Under the pieces are notes generated by a model, which worked only from the letters and a program-made list of their open reading frames with translations, was not told where the DNA came from and made no database searches. The position numbers and the translations under genes are program-made. Source: Magnetospirillum moscoviense (GTDB taxonomy: Bacteria; Pseudomonadota; Alphaproteobacteria; Rhodospirillales; Magnetospirillaceae). Taken from it: a stretch of DNA of 64,000 nucleotides. The stretch lies in contig NZ_LWQU01000130.1 in assembly GCF_001650635.1 (NCBI RefSeq), forward strand, positions 62,001 to 126,000. The letters run 5' to 3'. Positions 8,611 through 17,230 of this stretch are shown here, in pieces (position 1 is the stretch's first letter; each line of letters opens with the position of its first letter).

Positions 8611-9122
8611 GACGGATGTCCTTTCAGATGGTCCAGAATAAGGTTCACGGCCTGATCGGGCGCCGTGGCGCCGAAATTGTCGATGACCAGATCGGGGGCC
8701 TCGGGCTCCTCGAACGGCAGATCCAGGCCTTGCATGTTCACCCCCTTGGCGTAAAGACCCTTGGGGTCGCGGCGCACCAGTTCGTCCAGCGGCACCTTCA
8801 GATAGATCTCGACATAACCGGGGATATGGTCGCGGTTCCACCGCCGGACCGCATGGAACATCGAGATGGTCGAGCACACCACGACGGCCCCTTGCTCGGC
8901 CAGCACCTTGCACATGCGGCCATAGGTGTGGGCCAGGGCCAGGCGCTGTTCCGGCCCATGGGCATCGACCGCGCCCAGCATCTCGCGCAGCACGTCGCCG
9001 TCGAGATACAGCGCCGGCTGGCCGGCCTCTTTAAGGGCGTTCCACAGCAGATGCCCCAACGTGCTTTTCCCCGCCCCCGAAAGGCCGGTGATCCAGATGA
9101 CGGCGCCAACCCGGTTCGGCAT
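8607..9122 (-). CDS. APS-kinase-like P-loop kinase, probable cytidine diphosphoramidate kinase (Cj1415-like)
   Basis: A 171-residue kinase of the CysC family. Walker A is GLSGAGKST near residues 13-21, LYLDGDVLREML carries the Asp-Gly-Asp substrate loop, and DLPFEEPEAPDLVID is the lid/C-terminal motif. No sulfate assimilation genes are present. In the MeOPN pathway the CysC-like Cj1415 phosphorylates the 3'-OH of cytidine diphosphoramidate. The ATG at 9122 is preceded by a G-rich Shine-Dalgarno-like stretch; a 37-residue upstream extension is possible but adds no conserved sequence. It is the first gene of the five-gene operon and overlaps the methyltransferase start (ATGA). Confidence 0.8.
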   Translation of the reverse strand: MPNRVGAVIWITGLSGAGKSTLGHLLWNALKEAGQPALYLDGDVLREMLGAVDAHGPEQRLALAHTYGRMCKVLAEQGAVVVCSTISMFHAVRRWNRDHIPGYVEIYLKVPLDELVRRDPKGLYAKGVNMQGLDLPFEEPEAPDLVIDNFGATAPDQAVNLILDHLKGHPS

Positions 9123-9220
9123 CCCCACGTCCCTACCCCTGTTCTGGGAGATAGAATCGGCGATCGCACTTAAAAAGCGGTTAGCGTAAGCCGAACCATT
9201 GGCGGGAGTCGCCCCCCCTC

Positions 9221-9263
9221 TTGACGGCGGCACGCCCTGCTGTCATTGTGAGTGAACGTTCAC
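9221..9263 (+). promoter_or_regulatory. TetR promoter and operator
   Basis: A TTGACG element (9221-9226) with a weak CATTGT about 17 bases downstream is followed by the perfect 12-bp palindrome GTGAACGTTCAC (9252-9263), 17 bases before the tetR start. The palindrome placed over the start region suggests autoregulation by the adjacent TetR protein. The opposite side could also influence the divergent phosphoramidate operon. Confidence 0.6.
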
Positions 9264-9280
9264 ATTAGGCAGGTAGGGTC

Positions 9281-9865
9281 ATGCGGGACGGACGAGCGAC
9301 CAAATTGCGCATTCACCAGGCGGCGCTGACGCTGTTCGTCGCCAAGGGCGTGACCGAGACCAGCGTGCGCGACCTGGCCCAGGCGGCCGGCATCGCCGAG
9401 GGCACCCTTTATCGCCACTACGCCTCGAAGGACGATCTGGTCGCCGACCTGTTCGCCAGCAACTACGCAGCCTTCGCCGATCGGCTGACCACGCTTGGGC
9501 GGCAGCAGGCCGGCTTTCGCGCCCGGCTGGCCGCACTGGTGGCCGAGGTGTTTCGCTTCCACGACAACAACCCGACCCTGTTCCGCTTCCTGCTGCTGGT
9601 GAGCCACCAGGCGCTGGCGCGCGTTCCCGACGATGCCGCCAACCCGGTTTCCGTGCTGCATTCCCTGGTCGAGCAAGGGGTGCAAGACGGCGAGATCACC
9701 CTGACCGACGCGGCACTGGGGACAGCCATGATCCTGGGGCTGATGCTGCAGCCGGCCACCGCCATCGTCTATGGCCGGCTGGAAGCCCCCCTGTCCCGTT
9801 TCACCGACGACATCGCCGCCGCCTGCTGGCGCGCGCTTAATCCCACGGAGGCCCCCCATGGCTGA
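9281..9865 (+). CDS. TetR/AcrR family transcriptional regulator
   Basis: A 194-residue TetR protein. The N-terminal helix-turn-helix reads ETSVRDLAQAAGIAEGTLYR followed by HYASKDDLVADLF, the classical TetR signature; the C-terminal two thirds are the ligand-binding helices. The stop overlaps the start of the following lipid-remodelling gene by eight bases, so the two form an operon. The 12-bp palindrome just upstream is its likely operator. The ligand is unknown, but the partner gene suggests an acyl or lysolipid-related signal. Confidence 0.93.
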   Translation: MRDGRATKLRIHQAALTLFVAKGVTETSVRDLAQAAGIAEGTLYRHYASKDDLVADLFASNYAAFADRLTTLGRQQAGFRARLAALVAEVFRFHDNNPTLFRFLLLVSHQALARVPDDAANPVSVLHSLVEQGVQDGEITLTDAALGTAMILGLMLQPATAIVYGRLEAPLSRFTDDIAAACWRALNPTEAPHG

Positions 9866-12800
9866 CAAAACCTTCCACCTGTTGGCGCGCCGCCGTTTCC
9901 TGCCGTTGTTCGTCAGCCAGTTCTTCGGCGCCGCCAACGACAATTTCTTCAAGAACGCGCTGGTGATCCTGGTGGTCTACCAATTGGGGGCGCGGGCCGG
10001 CATGGAGCCGCAGGTGCTGGCGACGGTGGCGGCGGGCTTGTTCATCTCGCCCTATTTCCTGTTCTCGGCCACCGCCGGCCAGATGGCCGACCGCTTCGAG
10101 AAATCCATGCTGATGAAGGGCTGGAAGGCGGCCGAAATCGCCATTTCCGCCCTGGGCGCCTGGGCGCTGGTGGCCGAGAACGTGCCCGGCATGCTGGTTG
10201 CGCTGTTCCTGCTGGGCCTGCAATCGACCTTCACCAGCCCGATCAAGTACGCCGTGCTGCCGGAATATCTGAAGGAAGACGAGTTGATCGGCGGCAATGC
10301 CCTGATCGAGGGCGGCACCTTCCTGGCCATCTTGCTGGGCACCATTGCCGGCGGGACCTTGGTGCTGGTCGAGAACGGCCTTTCCATCGTCGCCTGGTCG
10401 ATGGTGGCGCTGGCGACCTTAGGCTTCGCCGCCAGCCTGGCGCTGCCCCAGGCCCATGGGGCCAATCCCCAGGTCAAGGTCGGCCTGAATCTGGTGCGCG
10501 AGACCGCCACGCTTTACGGCCTGGTCAGGAAACAGCGCGACCTGTTCTTGTCGGTGATGGGCATTTCGTGGTTCTGGCTGGTGGGCGCGACCTATCTGTC
10601 GCAATTCCCCGCCTTCGCCAAGGACGTGCTGGTCGCCGACGAGCATGTGGTGACGCTGATGCTGACCATGTTCTCGATCGGCATCGGCGTGGGCTCGGTG
10701 CTGTGCGGCCGCATGCTGAACGGCGAGGTCTCGGCCCGCCACGTTCCCTTCGCCGCCCTGGGCATGACCCTGTTCGCGCTGGATCTGTGGTTCGCCGCCG
10801 GCCCTGCGGCGGGCGGACCGGGCCTGGCCGGCCTGTCCGAGTTCCTGGCCCGGCCGGAATGCTGGCGGGTACTGGCCGACCTGCTGGCCTTCTCGGTGTG
10901 CGGCGGCATCTATATCGTGCCGCTTTACGCCATCTTGCAGGCCCATTCCGACGAAGCGGTGCGCTCACGCGTGGTGGCCGCCAACAACCTGGTCAACGCC
11001 GCCTTCATCGTCGCCGCCGCCCTGGCCAGCGCCGGCATGCTGGCGGCCGGCTTCACCGCCACCGACATCTTCCTGACCCTGGGCCTGGCCAATCTGGGGG
11101 TGGCCATCTATATCTGCGGCCTGCTGCCCGATACCGTGCTGAAGGGCCTGTTCGCCTGGTTGTTCCGCCGGATGTACCGGGTCGAGGTGCGCGGCCTGGA
11201 AAACCTGCCCAAGGCTGGCCTGCCTGCGGTGATCGTGGTCAACCACACCTCGTTCCTCGACCCGGCGCTGCTGGCCGCCTTCTTCCCCCAAAAGCCGGTC
11301 TTCGCCATCAACACCTTGACCGCCAAGCAATGGTGGGTGAAGCCGTTCCTGCGGGTGGTCGAGGCCTTCCCGGTCGATCCCACCAACCCGATGTCGACCA
11401 AAAGCCTGATCCGCGTGGTGCAAGAGGGCAAAAGCCTGGTGATCTTCCCCGAGGGCCGCCTGACCGTCACCGGCGCGCTGATGAAGATCTACGAGGGGCC
11501 GGGCATGATCGCCGACCGCGCCGGCGCGCCCGTGGTGCCGATCCGCATCGACGGCGCCGAGTTCACCCCCTTCTCGCGCCTGAAGGGCAAGCTGCGCCTG
11601 AGGTGGTTTCCCACCATCACCATCACCGTGCTGCCGCCCCGGCGCTTCGACGTGCCGGACGAGATCAAGGGCCGCGTCCGCCGCCGCCGCATCGGAATCG
11701 CCCTTTACGACGTCATGTCGGCGATGATGTTCGAGACCGCGCACCGCGACCGCACCTTGTTCGGCGCCCTGCTGGACACCGCCCGCATTCATGGCGGCCA
11801 GGCGCTGGCGGTCGATGACGTCAACCGCAAGCCCCTGACCTATGACCGGCTGGTGGCCTCCAGCCTGGCCTTGGGCCGGGTTCTGTCGGGCGACACCCGC
11901 CCGGGCGAGGCGGTCGGCCTGTTGCTGCCCAACGCCGCCGCCACCGCTGCCGCCTTCTTCGCCCTGCAGGCCACGGCGCGGGTGCCGGCCATGCTGAATT
12001 TCTCGACCGGCGCCGGCAATGTGCTGGCGGCCTGCCAGGCCGCCCGCATCGCCACCATCGTCACCTCGCGCCGCTTCATCGACCAGGCCCGCCTGTCGGC
12101 CATGATCGAGGCGCTGGAGGCCAAGGTCCGGGTGTTGTACCTGGAAGACATCGGCGGCCGCATCGGGGCGGTCGACAAGATCCGCGCGCTGCTGGCCCGC
12201 CCCTTCGCCGCCACCCTCCATCGCCGCACCGGGGCCAAACCCGACGATCCGGCGGTGATCTTGTTCACCTCGGGCTCGGAAGGCACACCGAAGGGAGTGG
12301 TGCTATCGCACGCCAACATCTTGTCCAACTGCGCCCAGTTGGCCGCCCGCGTCGCCTTCAGCCCCACCGACATCGTGTTCAACGCCCTGCCGGTGTTCCA
12401 TTCCTTCGGGCTGACCGGTGGGCTGCTGCTGCCGGTGCTGGCCGGCATCAAGGTGTTCTTGTATCCCAGCCCGCTGCATTACCGCATCGTGCCCGAGTTG
12501 GTCTACGACACCAACGCCACCATCTTGTTCGGCACCGACACCTTCCTGTCGGGCTATGCCCGGGTCGCCAACCCCTACGACTTCTACAGCGTGCGCTATG
12601 TCTTCGCCGGCGCCGAGAAGGTCAAGGACGAGACAAGGCGGGTGTGGATGGACAAGTTCGGCCTGCGCATCCTGGAAGGATACGGCGCCACCGAGACGGC
12701 GCCGGTGCTGGCGGTCAACACGCCGATGCACTTCCAGGCCGGCAGCGTCGGCCGCCTGCTGCCGGGCATCTCGCACCGCCTGGAATCGATGCCCGGCATC

Positions 12801-13289
12801 GACGAAGGCGGCAGGCTGTGGGTGAAGGGCCCCAACGTCATGCTGGGTTATTACCGGGTGGAAAAGCCCGGCGAGCTGGAGCCGCCGCCCGAGGGCTGGT
12901 ACGACACCGGCGACATCGTCACCATCGATGATCTGGGCTTCGTGCGCATCGTCGGCCGGGCCAAGCGCTTCGCCAAGATCGCCGGCGAGATGGTGTCGTT
13001 GGGTAAGGTCGAGGCCGAGCTGGCCGCCCGCTGGCCCGAGGGCCAGCACGCGGTGGTCGCCCTGGCCGACGACAGGAAGGGCGAGCAATTGGTGATGCTG
13101 ACCGACCGCGCCGACGCGACGCGGGACGCGGTGCTGTCCCACTTCCGGGCCCAGGGCCTGGCCGAGCTTTTGATGCCGAAGGTGGTGCTGAAGGTCGACC
13201 GCATCCCGCTGCTGGGCACCGGCAAGACCGACTATGTCGGCGCCAAGGCGCTGGCGGAAGCATTGGTGCGGCCGGGGGGTGCCGGCTAG
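9858..13289 (+). CDS. MFS-PlsC-acyl-ACP synthetase fusion: lysophospholipid transporter/acyltransferase (LplT-Aas type)
   Basis: A 1143-residue three-domain protein. Residues about 1-410 are a 12-helix MFS module like the lysophospholipid flippase LplT (FGAANDNFFKNALVILVV). Residues about 430-630 are a PlsC acyltransferase with the NHTSFLDP (HX4D) and FPEGRLTVTG motifs. The rest is an AMP-forming acyl-ACP synthetase (ILFTSGSEGTPKGVVLSH; YDTGDIV). Such proteins flip lysophospholipids inward and reacylate them at the inner membrane. The ATG at 9858 was chosen because it starts the MFS domain and overlaps tetR, giving coupled expression. Confidence 0.92.
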   Translation: MADKTFHLLARRRFLPLFVSQFFGAANDNFFKNALVILVVYQLGARAGMEPQVLATVAAGLFISPYFLFSATAGQMADRFEKSMLMKGWKAAEIAISALGAWALVAENVPGMLVALFLLGLQSTFTSPIKYAVLPEYLKEDELIGGNALIEGGTFLAILLGTIAGGTLVLVENGLSIVAWSMVALATLGFAASLALPQAHGANPQVKVGLNLVRETATLYGLVRKQRDLFLSVMGISWFWLVGATYLSQFPAFAKDVLVADEHVVTLMLTMFSIGIGVGSVLCGRMLNGEVSARHVPFAALGMTLFALDLWFAAGPAAGGPGLAGLSEFLARPECWRVLADLLAFSVCGGIYIVPLYAILQAHSDEAVRSRVVAANNLVNAAFIVAAALASAGMLAAGFTATDIFLTLGLANLGVAIYICGLLPDTVLKGLFAWLFRRMYRVEVRGLENLPKAGLPAVIVVNHTSFLDPALLAAFFPQKPVFAINTLTAKQWWVKPFLRVVEAFPVDPTNPMSTKSLIRVVQEGKSLVIFPEGRLTVTGALMKIYEGPGMIADRAGAPVVPIRIDGAEFTPFSRLKGKLRLRWFPTITITVLPPRRFDVPDEIKGRVRRRRIGIALYDVMSAMMFETAHRDRTLFGALLDTARIHGGQALAVDDVNRKPLTYDRLVASSLALGRVLSGDTRPGEAVGLLLPNAAATAAAFFALQATARVPAMLNFSTGAGNVLAACQAARIATIVTSRRFIDQARLSAMIEALEAKVRVLYLEDIGGRIGAVDKIRALLARPFAATLHRRTGAKPDDPAVILFTSGSEGTPKGVVLSHANILSNCAQLAARVAFSPTDIVFNALPVFHSFGLTGGLLLPVLAGIKVFLYPSPLHYRIVPELVYDTNATILFGTDTFLSGYARVANPYDFYSVRYVFAGAEKVKDETRRVWMDKFGLRILEGYGATETAPVLAVNTPMHFQAGSVGRLLPGISHRLESMPGIDEGGRLWVKGPNVMLGYYRVEKPGELEPPPEGWYDTGDIVTIDDLGFVRIVGRAKRFAKIAGEMVSLGKVEAELAARWPEGQHAVVALADDRKGEQLVMLTDRADATRDAVLSHFRAQGLAELLMPKVVLKVDRIPLLGTGKTDYVGAKALAEALVRPGGAG

Positions 13290-13359
13290 AGAGTCGCGTT
13301 CGCGGGCAAGAACCCGATCCGCGGACAAGAATGCACCATCAAATGCCGGAACTAAACAC

Positions 13360-14178
13360 CTAAGGATAGCAGGTGGCCATGAACATCAGACCGTCATGGA
13401 CCTTGACCCATTCCCGCCTGACCGCCAGCTTCCTGGTCTCGGGGTGGGTCCAGGTGTATTGCGCCCAGCCGCCGGCCGGAGATTGAGTGGCGGACTTGAT
13501 CATCTCCTCGACGACGAGAAGGCCATTGACGTCCTTCAGTTTGACCATCTCTGGGTTATCCACCAGCCGGAAATTCGGATGAACCTTGAAGAGGCCGTCC
13601 TTGGTGGCAACCGCACCGACTTGCGGGGCGTTGAACCAATCGGAATCCCGTCTCATGAAGTCTGCGAAGGCAAGGTCGCGCCCGACCCGCTGATAATGGG
13701 CGATCATCTTATCGACCTGCAATTGGGCGTCCTGGCAGGCGCCGGTGACCGGCGATCCCGCCGGGACGGCATTGGACTGGGCCGATGGAGTGACGGTTGC
13801 CGGTGGAGATGTGGTCGATCTCGCCGCGGTTTCGCCCCGGGGCGGATAAAGTCCTTGGACGGCGATGCAGACCGACAGGTACTGGCCGCCAGCCGACTTT
13901 TGCTCGCGCATGTCGGGCAGCGCGAAGGTCGACGAGCCGTTCCCGCCGAATCGTGACCCCAGCAGGGAATACAAGGCTTGGTGGGAGGAGATCGGCACTG
14001 TGCGCCCATCCGCCGGCAAATAGCCTTCCGGGCAATAGGTTCCAGCGAAACTGCAGATTTCCCCGATATACGGCTCCGGGCCGCAGGCCCGTGCTGGACT
14101 GGGCAGAAGAAAGCCGCCGGCCAGCACAACAAGGCCGGCAAGGCGGACAATAACGCCCTTGGTCTTCAATGCCGCCAC
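13360..14178 (-). CDS. secreted tail-collar/single-Cache fusion protein
   Basis: About 272 residues. A signal peptide (hydrophobic stretch LAGLVVLAGGFLLPSPARA) is followed by a phage tail-collar domain of the kind found in microcystin-dependent proteins (YIGEICSFAGTYCPEGYLPA, then SLLGSRFGGNGSSTFALPDM). After a Ser/Thr/Pro linker the C-terminal 120 residues look like a single Cache domain (FKVHPNFRLVDN, LKDVNGLLVVEEMI, GGWAQYTWTHP). Cache domains normally bind small ligands outside cells as sensors. The GTG at 14178 lies seven bases after a GGGGG stretch; a TTG two codons earlier is also possible. There is no phage context. Function unknown. Confidence 0.75.
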   Translation of the reverse strand: MAALKTKGVIVRLAGLVVLAGGFLLPSPARACGPEPYIGEICSFAGTYCPEGYLPADGRTVPISSHQALYSLLGSRFGGNGSSTFALPDMREQKSAGGQYLSVCIAVQGLYPPRGETAARSTTSPPATVTPSAQSNAVPAGSPVTGACQDAQLQVDKMIAHYQRVGRDLAFADFMRRDSDWFNAPQVGAVATKDGLFKVHPNFRLVDNPEMVKLKDVNGLLVVEEMIKSATQSPAGGWAQYTWTHPETRKLAVRREWVKVHDGLMFMATCYP

Positions 14179-14398
14179 CGTCAATCCCCCCTACCCCGCT
14201 GATGACACCAATCTAGCCCATCCCCGCCCCGCCCAGAAGAGCGAATGGAGCGAACCAGGTCCTGGTCGGTCCGCCCGATTTGCACGTTCGGCGATCCGGG
14301 AAAGACAGGGTAACATTCCGATTGGGCTTGCCGACGGGGGGCTGATCCAAACAGCCGCCCGCACGCCCCGACAAATTTCAATGGAAGGCGGAATGGGC

Positions 14399-14701
14399 AT
14401 GACCCAGCGACAATTGACCATCGCCGTGAACAAAATTCTACGTGAAGAGGCGCGCTATGCGACCGGGCTGGAGAAAGGTGGCGATTTCGGCCGGGCCAAA
14501 CTGGCCCATGCCGCCATCGAGGAGATCAAGCGTGCGGTCAGGATGGCTGCCGGTGCCGACGACGATTCCTATGCCGGCGCCTTGCGCGCAGCCCTGATCG
14601 AGCGCCGCGCCGAATATCGCCAGGACTGGAACGACGAGGACGGCGTCGGCACCTCGACCTTCTCCCGCGTGCTCGACTTGGTCGATGAGGATGGCGCGTG
14701 A
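14399..14701 (+). CDS. hypothetical protein, 100 residues
   Basis: A small soluble protein rich in charged residues and alanine, predicted mostly helical (ILREEARYATGLEKGGDFGR, AHAAIEEIKRAVRMA), ending in an acidic tail. I recognise no domain. The ATG at 14399 has a GGAAGG/GGCGGA purine stretch just upstream; ATGs at 14393 and 14381 are alternatives. It converges with the TPR gene, leaving only seven bases between the two stops. Codon usage is like the neighbours, so I consider it real but unassigned. Confidence 0.6.
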   Translation: MTQRQLTIAVNKILREEARYATGLEKGGDFGRAKLAHAAIEEIKRAVRMAAGADDDSYAGALRAALIERRAEYRQDWNDEDGVGTSTFSRVLDLVDEDGA

Positions 14702-14708
14702 CGAAGGA

Positions 14709-16049
14709 TCAAAAATCATCGGGAAGATCAAGGTCGTCCTTATAGCTCAGACAGCGCTTGTTGTAGCGATCGACCATGTCGTTATAGGCCTTGACCTGCC
14801 TTTTGTGATCGTCGATGGCGGCGTTCACCTCGCCCCTCAGCTTGTCCCGATCGGGGGCAAGGTCGAACGCCCGGAGCGTGGGAGTCTGATATCTCTGGCT
14901 GGTCTCTTGCTGTTGCTCGACCAGTCTGTTGAGGTTCTTCAGACGCTCCTTGTCGCTGTCGATGTCGTTCCTGAGCTGCTTGTACGACGCTTTCTGCCTG
15001 GCCATGGCGTCCACCAACTTCTGGCAGACTTCTATTTCCCGCTCTTCTCGCGCCTGCGCGGCCAGCCGGTCCTGCTCTTCCTTCAGCGCATTGGCCCGCC
15101 GGACCTCGTCCGCCTTGCGCCGGTCCTCGGCCTTGGCGGCCAGGACTTTTCCGACCGCCTCGTACTGGGACCGGCCGACCAAATCCTCGAGAAAGGCGGC
15201 GATTTCTGGCTTCTTGAGCCATTCCGCCATGTCGGACAGGTCGCCCAGTAGGTCCGGGCTGGCCAGGTCCATCCGCGCCAGATCCTTCAACGCGCCGCGC
15301 AGAGCGGCGCCATCGGTGCCGCGGGCAAGGGTTCGGGCGCGCTGGACGTAAATGTCCGGATAGGTGGGATCGGCAGCCTCGGCCTGTTCCAGCCGACGCA
15401 GCGGCTCGTCGCCGGAAAGGCCGCGCGCGGCCCCGACATGGTCCTGAGCGATGGTGCGAAGCGTCGGGGCGATCTTGTGCAGTTCGGCCTGGGCCAACTC
15501 GGCCTCGGCCCCGCCCGGCAGGGCGGCAATCAGCTGCCGCAGGACGCGGCCGGCATCGACGGGCGTCTTCAGGCGATTGGCATAAAGATCGGCCGCCTTC
15601 AGCCCAAGGTCCGGGCGGGCCCGCCCGGCCGCCCAGGCCCGCTCGTAGGCAAGCGCCGCCTTACCGATCAATCCGTCGGCCAGGGCGGCCGAAGCGGTCT
15701 TTTCGGCCTCCGCCTCGGTCTTGCGGATCGTCACCAGATCGCCCAGCTTTTCCGCGGCGACGCGCCCGCTTTCGGGGGCCAGGGCCAGGGCCTTGGCGGC
15801 GGCGACCTGGGCCTCTTCGAAACGACCAAGGCCCATCAGCGCCATGCCTTGATAGTAATGGCCCTTGAAGCCCGCCGGGTCGAGCTTGACCGCTTCGGCC
15901 GACGCGGCCAGGGCGCCCTCGACGCCGCCCCCTTCCAGAAGAAGGCGGGCCTGGGCGATCAACCCGTCATAATCGGCCGCGCCAGCATCGCCGCAGGCCA
16001 CCATTAGGGCGAACAGGGCAGCGCGCAGAACCTTGCCGGGGCGGATCAT
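14709..16049 (-). CDS. exported TPR/coiled-coil protein
   Basis: 446 residues with a Sec signal peptide (MIRPGKVLRAALFALMVACG...AGAA). Residues about 27-120 hold TPR-like repeats (ALAASAEAVKLDPAGFKGHY, GLGRFEEAQVAAAKALALAP). The C-terminal third is a long charged coiled coil (EEQDRLAAQAREEREIE, KLVDAMARQKASYKQLRNDI). It is the last of a three-gene minus-strand operon; its ATG overlaps the previous stop (ATGA). The architecture suggests a periplasmic scaffold. No catalytic residues are apparent. Confidence 0.75.
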   Translation of the reverse strand: MIRPGKVLRAALFALMVACGDAGAADYDGLIAQARLLLEGGGVEGALAASAEAVKLDPAGFKGHYYQGMALMGLGRFEEAQVAAAKALALAPESGRVAAEKLGDLVTIRKTEAEAEKTASAALADGLIGKAALAYERAWAAGRARPDLGLKAADLYANRLKTPVDAGRVLRQLIAALPGGAEAELAQAELHKIAPTLRTIAQDHVGAARGLSGDEPLRRLEQAEAADPTYPDIYVQRARTLARGTDGAALRGALKDLARMDLASPDLLGDLSDMAEWLKKPEIAAFLEDLVGRSQYEAVGKVLAAKAEDRRKADEVRRANALKEEQDRLAAQAREEREIEVCQKLVDAMARQKASYKQLRNDIDSDKERLKNLNRLVEQQQETSQRYQTPTLRAFDLAPDRDKLRGEVNAAIDDHKRQVKAYNDMVDRYNKRCLSYKDDLDLPDDF

Positions 16050-17230
16050 GGAATGGCTCTGGCGCCGACGGGAGGGGCGTAGCTGGTCAGATAGTGCGGG
16101 CTGGCGCTGAAGCGGTCGATGAAGACGCGGACATTGGGAAGCACGGCGACCTCGTGTTTCGGGTTGTGATCGCCCATGCGGTAGAAACCGCCCAACCCGC
16201 CCAACCCCACATCCGGGATCGGAGAAGCGTTGGCCCTGGACGCGATGAAGTGGGAAATCTCGCCGGAATGGATATAGCCGTTAAGCTCGTTCCTTTCGGA
16301 ATTGGCGGTCGCGGTGGCCCGCGCGCGGTCCTTCTCGTTGGCGAGACGGCGCCGGTCCCGCCGCTCGTCCAGTTCGGCCCGCATGGTCTTCCAGCTGTCC
16401 CAATCCCGGTTCAGTTCCTCGTCCTTGCGTTTGTCCTTGTTCCAAACTCTCTCGGACGAGATTTTGCGGAGCTGGCTGTCGATTTCCTCCAGCCGCGCCT
16501 TGTGGGCGACCTCGTCATCGTGATCGGCCAGGGCGAGCAGTTCGTATTCGAAGGTGACGGCCGTCCGCCATAGTCTTAGCCCGTGTTCAAGCTGATCCAG
16601 CGCCTCGTCGCGCTCGGCGATGGTCTGGGCCAGCTTGCTCCGCACCGCGTCGAGCTCGCGACGAAGCCGGTCGATGGGGGCTTGCAATTCCCGCTCCTTG
16701 GCCTCGATTTCTTCGGGCGTGGGCTGAACGATGCGCTGCCCCGGATGCGGGAAGGTCTCGCCCTTGGCGTGGATTTCCGAGCGCGTCAATCCGCACCCCG
16801 AGCAGAACAGCCCGCTGCGATATTCCTCCAACTTGATGTCCCTCTCGGCCATCAGGTCGGCGAGCTGGCGTTCAAGATCGGCCTTTCTCTGGGTCAGACG
16901 CTTGACCTCGGCGATCAGCCGAATGGCCTCGGAGGCGAGGCCCGCCATGGAGGCGACCACCGAGCTCGCCATCGAGCGGGCATAGCCCGGCGACGAGCGT
17001 TTGGGCCGCGCCTCGCCGTCGCCGGCCGTGGCGGATGGCAAGGTGGCCCTGACCCGGCTGCCGTCCAGCAGATCGTCGGGGGCCGCCCCCTTCGGCGCCT
17101 GGCCGCCCTTACCCAGTTTGGCGGGGTCGAGAAGATCGGATTGGGCCGCCGCCGGACCCAGCCGGGCAAAGGCGATCCCGCCGGTCAGCCAGGCCATCAC
17201 CCGGCGACGATCGGCCCGACCGTCCATCAT
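16046..17230 (-). CDS. exported coiled-coil protein with a CxxC motif
   Basis: 394 residues. The N-terminus has RADRRRVMAWLTGGIAFARL then GPAAAQS, which could be a Sec or Tat-like signal peptide. The central part (about residues 90-300) is strongly heptad-like and charged, interrupted by a small insert LFCSGCGLTRSEIHAKGE whose two cysteines might bind a metal or form a disulfide. The C-terminus is Gly/Pro-rich. The ATG at 17230 overlaps the upstream lipoprotein stop, and its own stop overlaps the TPR gene start, so the three are co-translated. I do not recognise the family. Confidence 0.7.
   Translation of the reverse strand: MMDGRADRRRVMAWLTGGIAFARLGPAAAQSDLLDPAKLGKGGQAPKGAAPDDLLDGSRVRATLPSATAGDGEARPKRSSPGYARSMASSVVASMAGLASEAIRLIAEVKRLTQRKADLERQLADLMAERDIKLEEYRSGLFCSGCGLTRSEIHAKGETFPHPGQRIVQPTPEEIEAKERELQAPIDRLRRELDAVRSKLAQTIAERDEALDQLEHGLRLWRTAVTFEYELLALADHDDEVAHKARLEEIDSQLRKISSERVWNKDKRKDEELNRDWDSWKTMRAELDERRDRRRLANEKDRARATATANSERNELNGYIHSGEISHFIASRANASPIPDVGLGGLGGFYRMGDHNPKHEVAVLPNVRVFIDRFSASPHYLTSYAPPVGARAIP

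Noticed and set aside
8607-9122. Assimilatory sulfate reduction (adenylylsulfate kinase CysC)
   Set aside because: No sulfate adenylyltransferase or other sulfur gene is nearby, and the coupled operon fits the phosphoramidate pathway, where a CysC-like kinase is known.
13360-14178. Prophage remnant suggested by the tail-collar domain
   Set aside because: No capsid, portal, integrase or att-like repeats nearby; the protein has a Sec signal and a Cache domain, so a chromosomal secreted protein is more likely.
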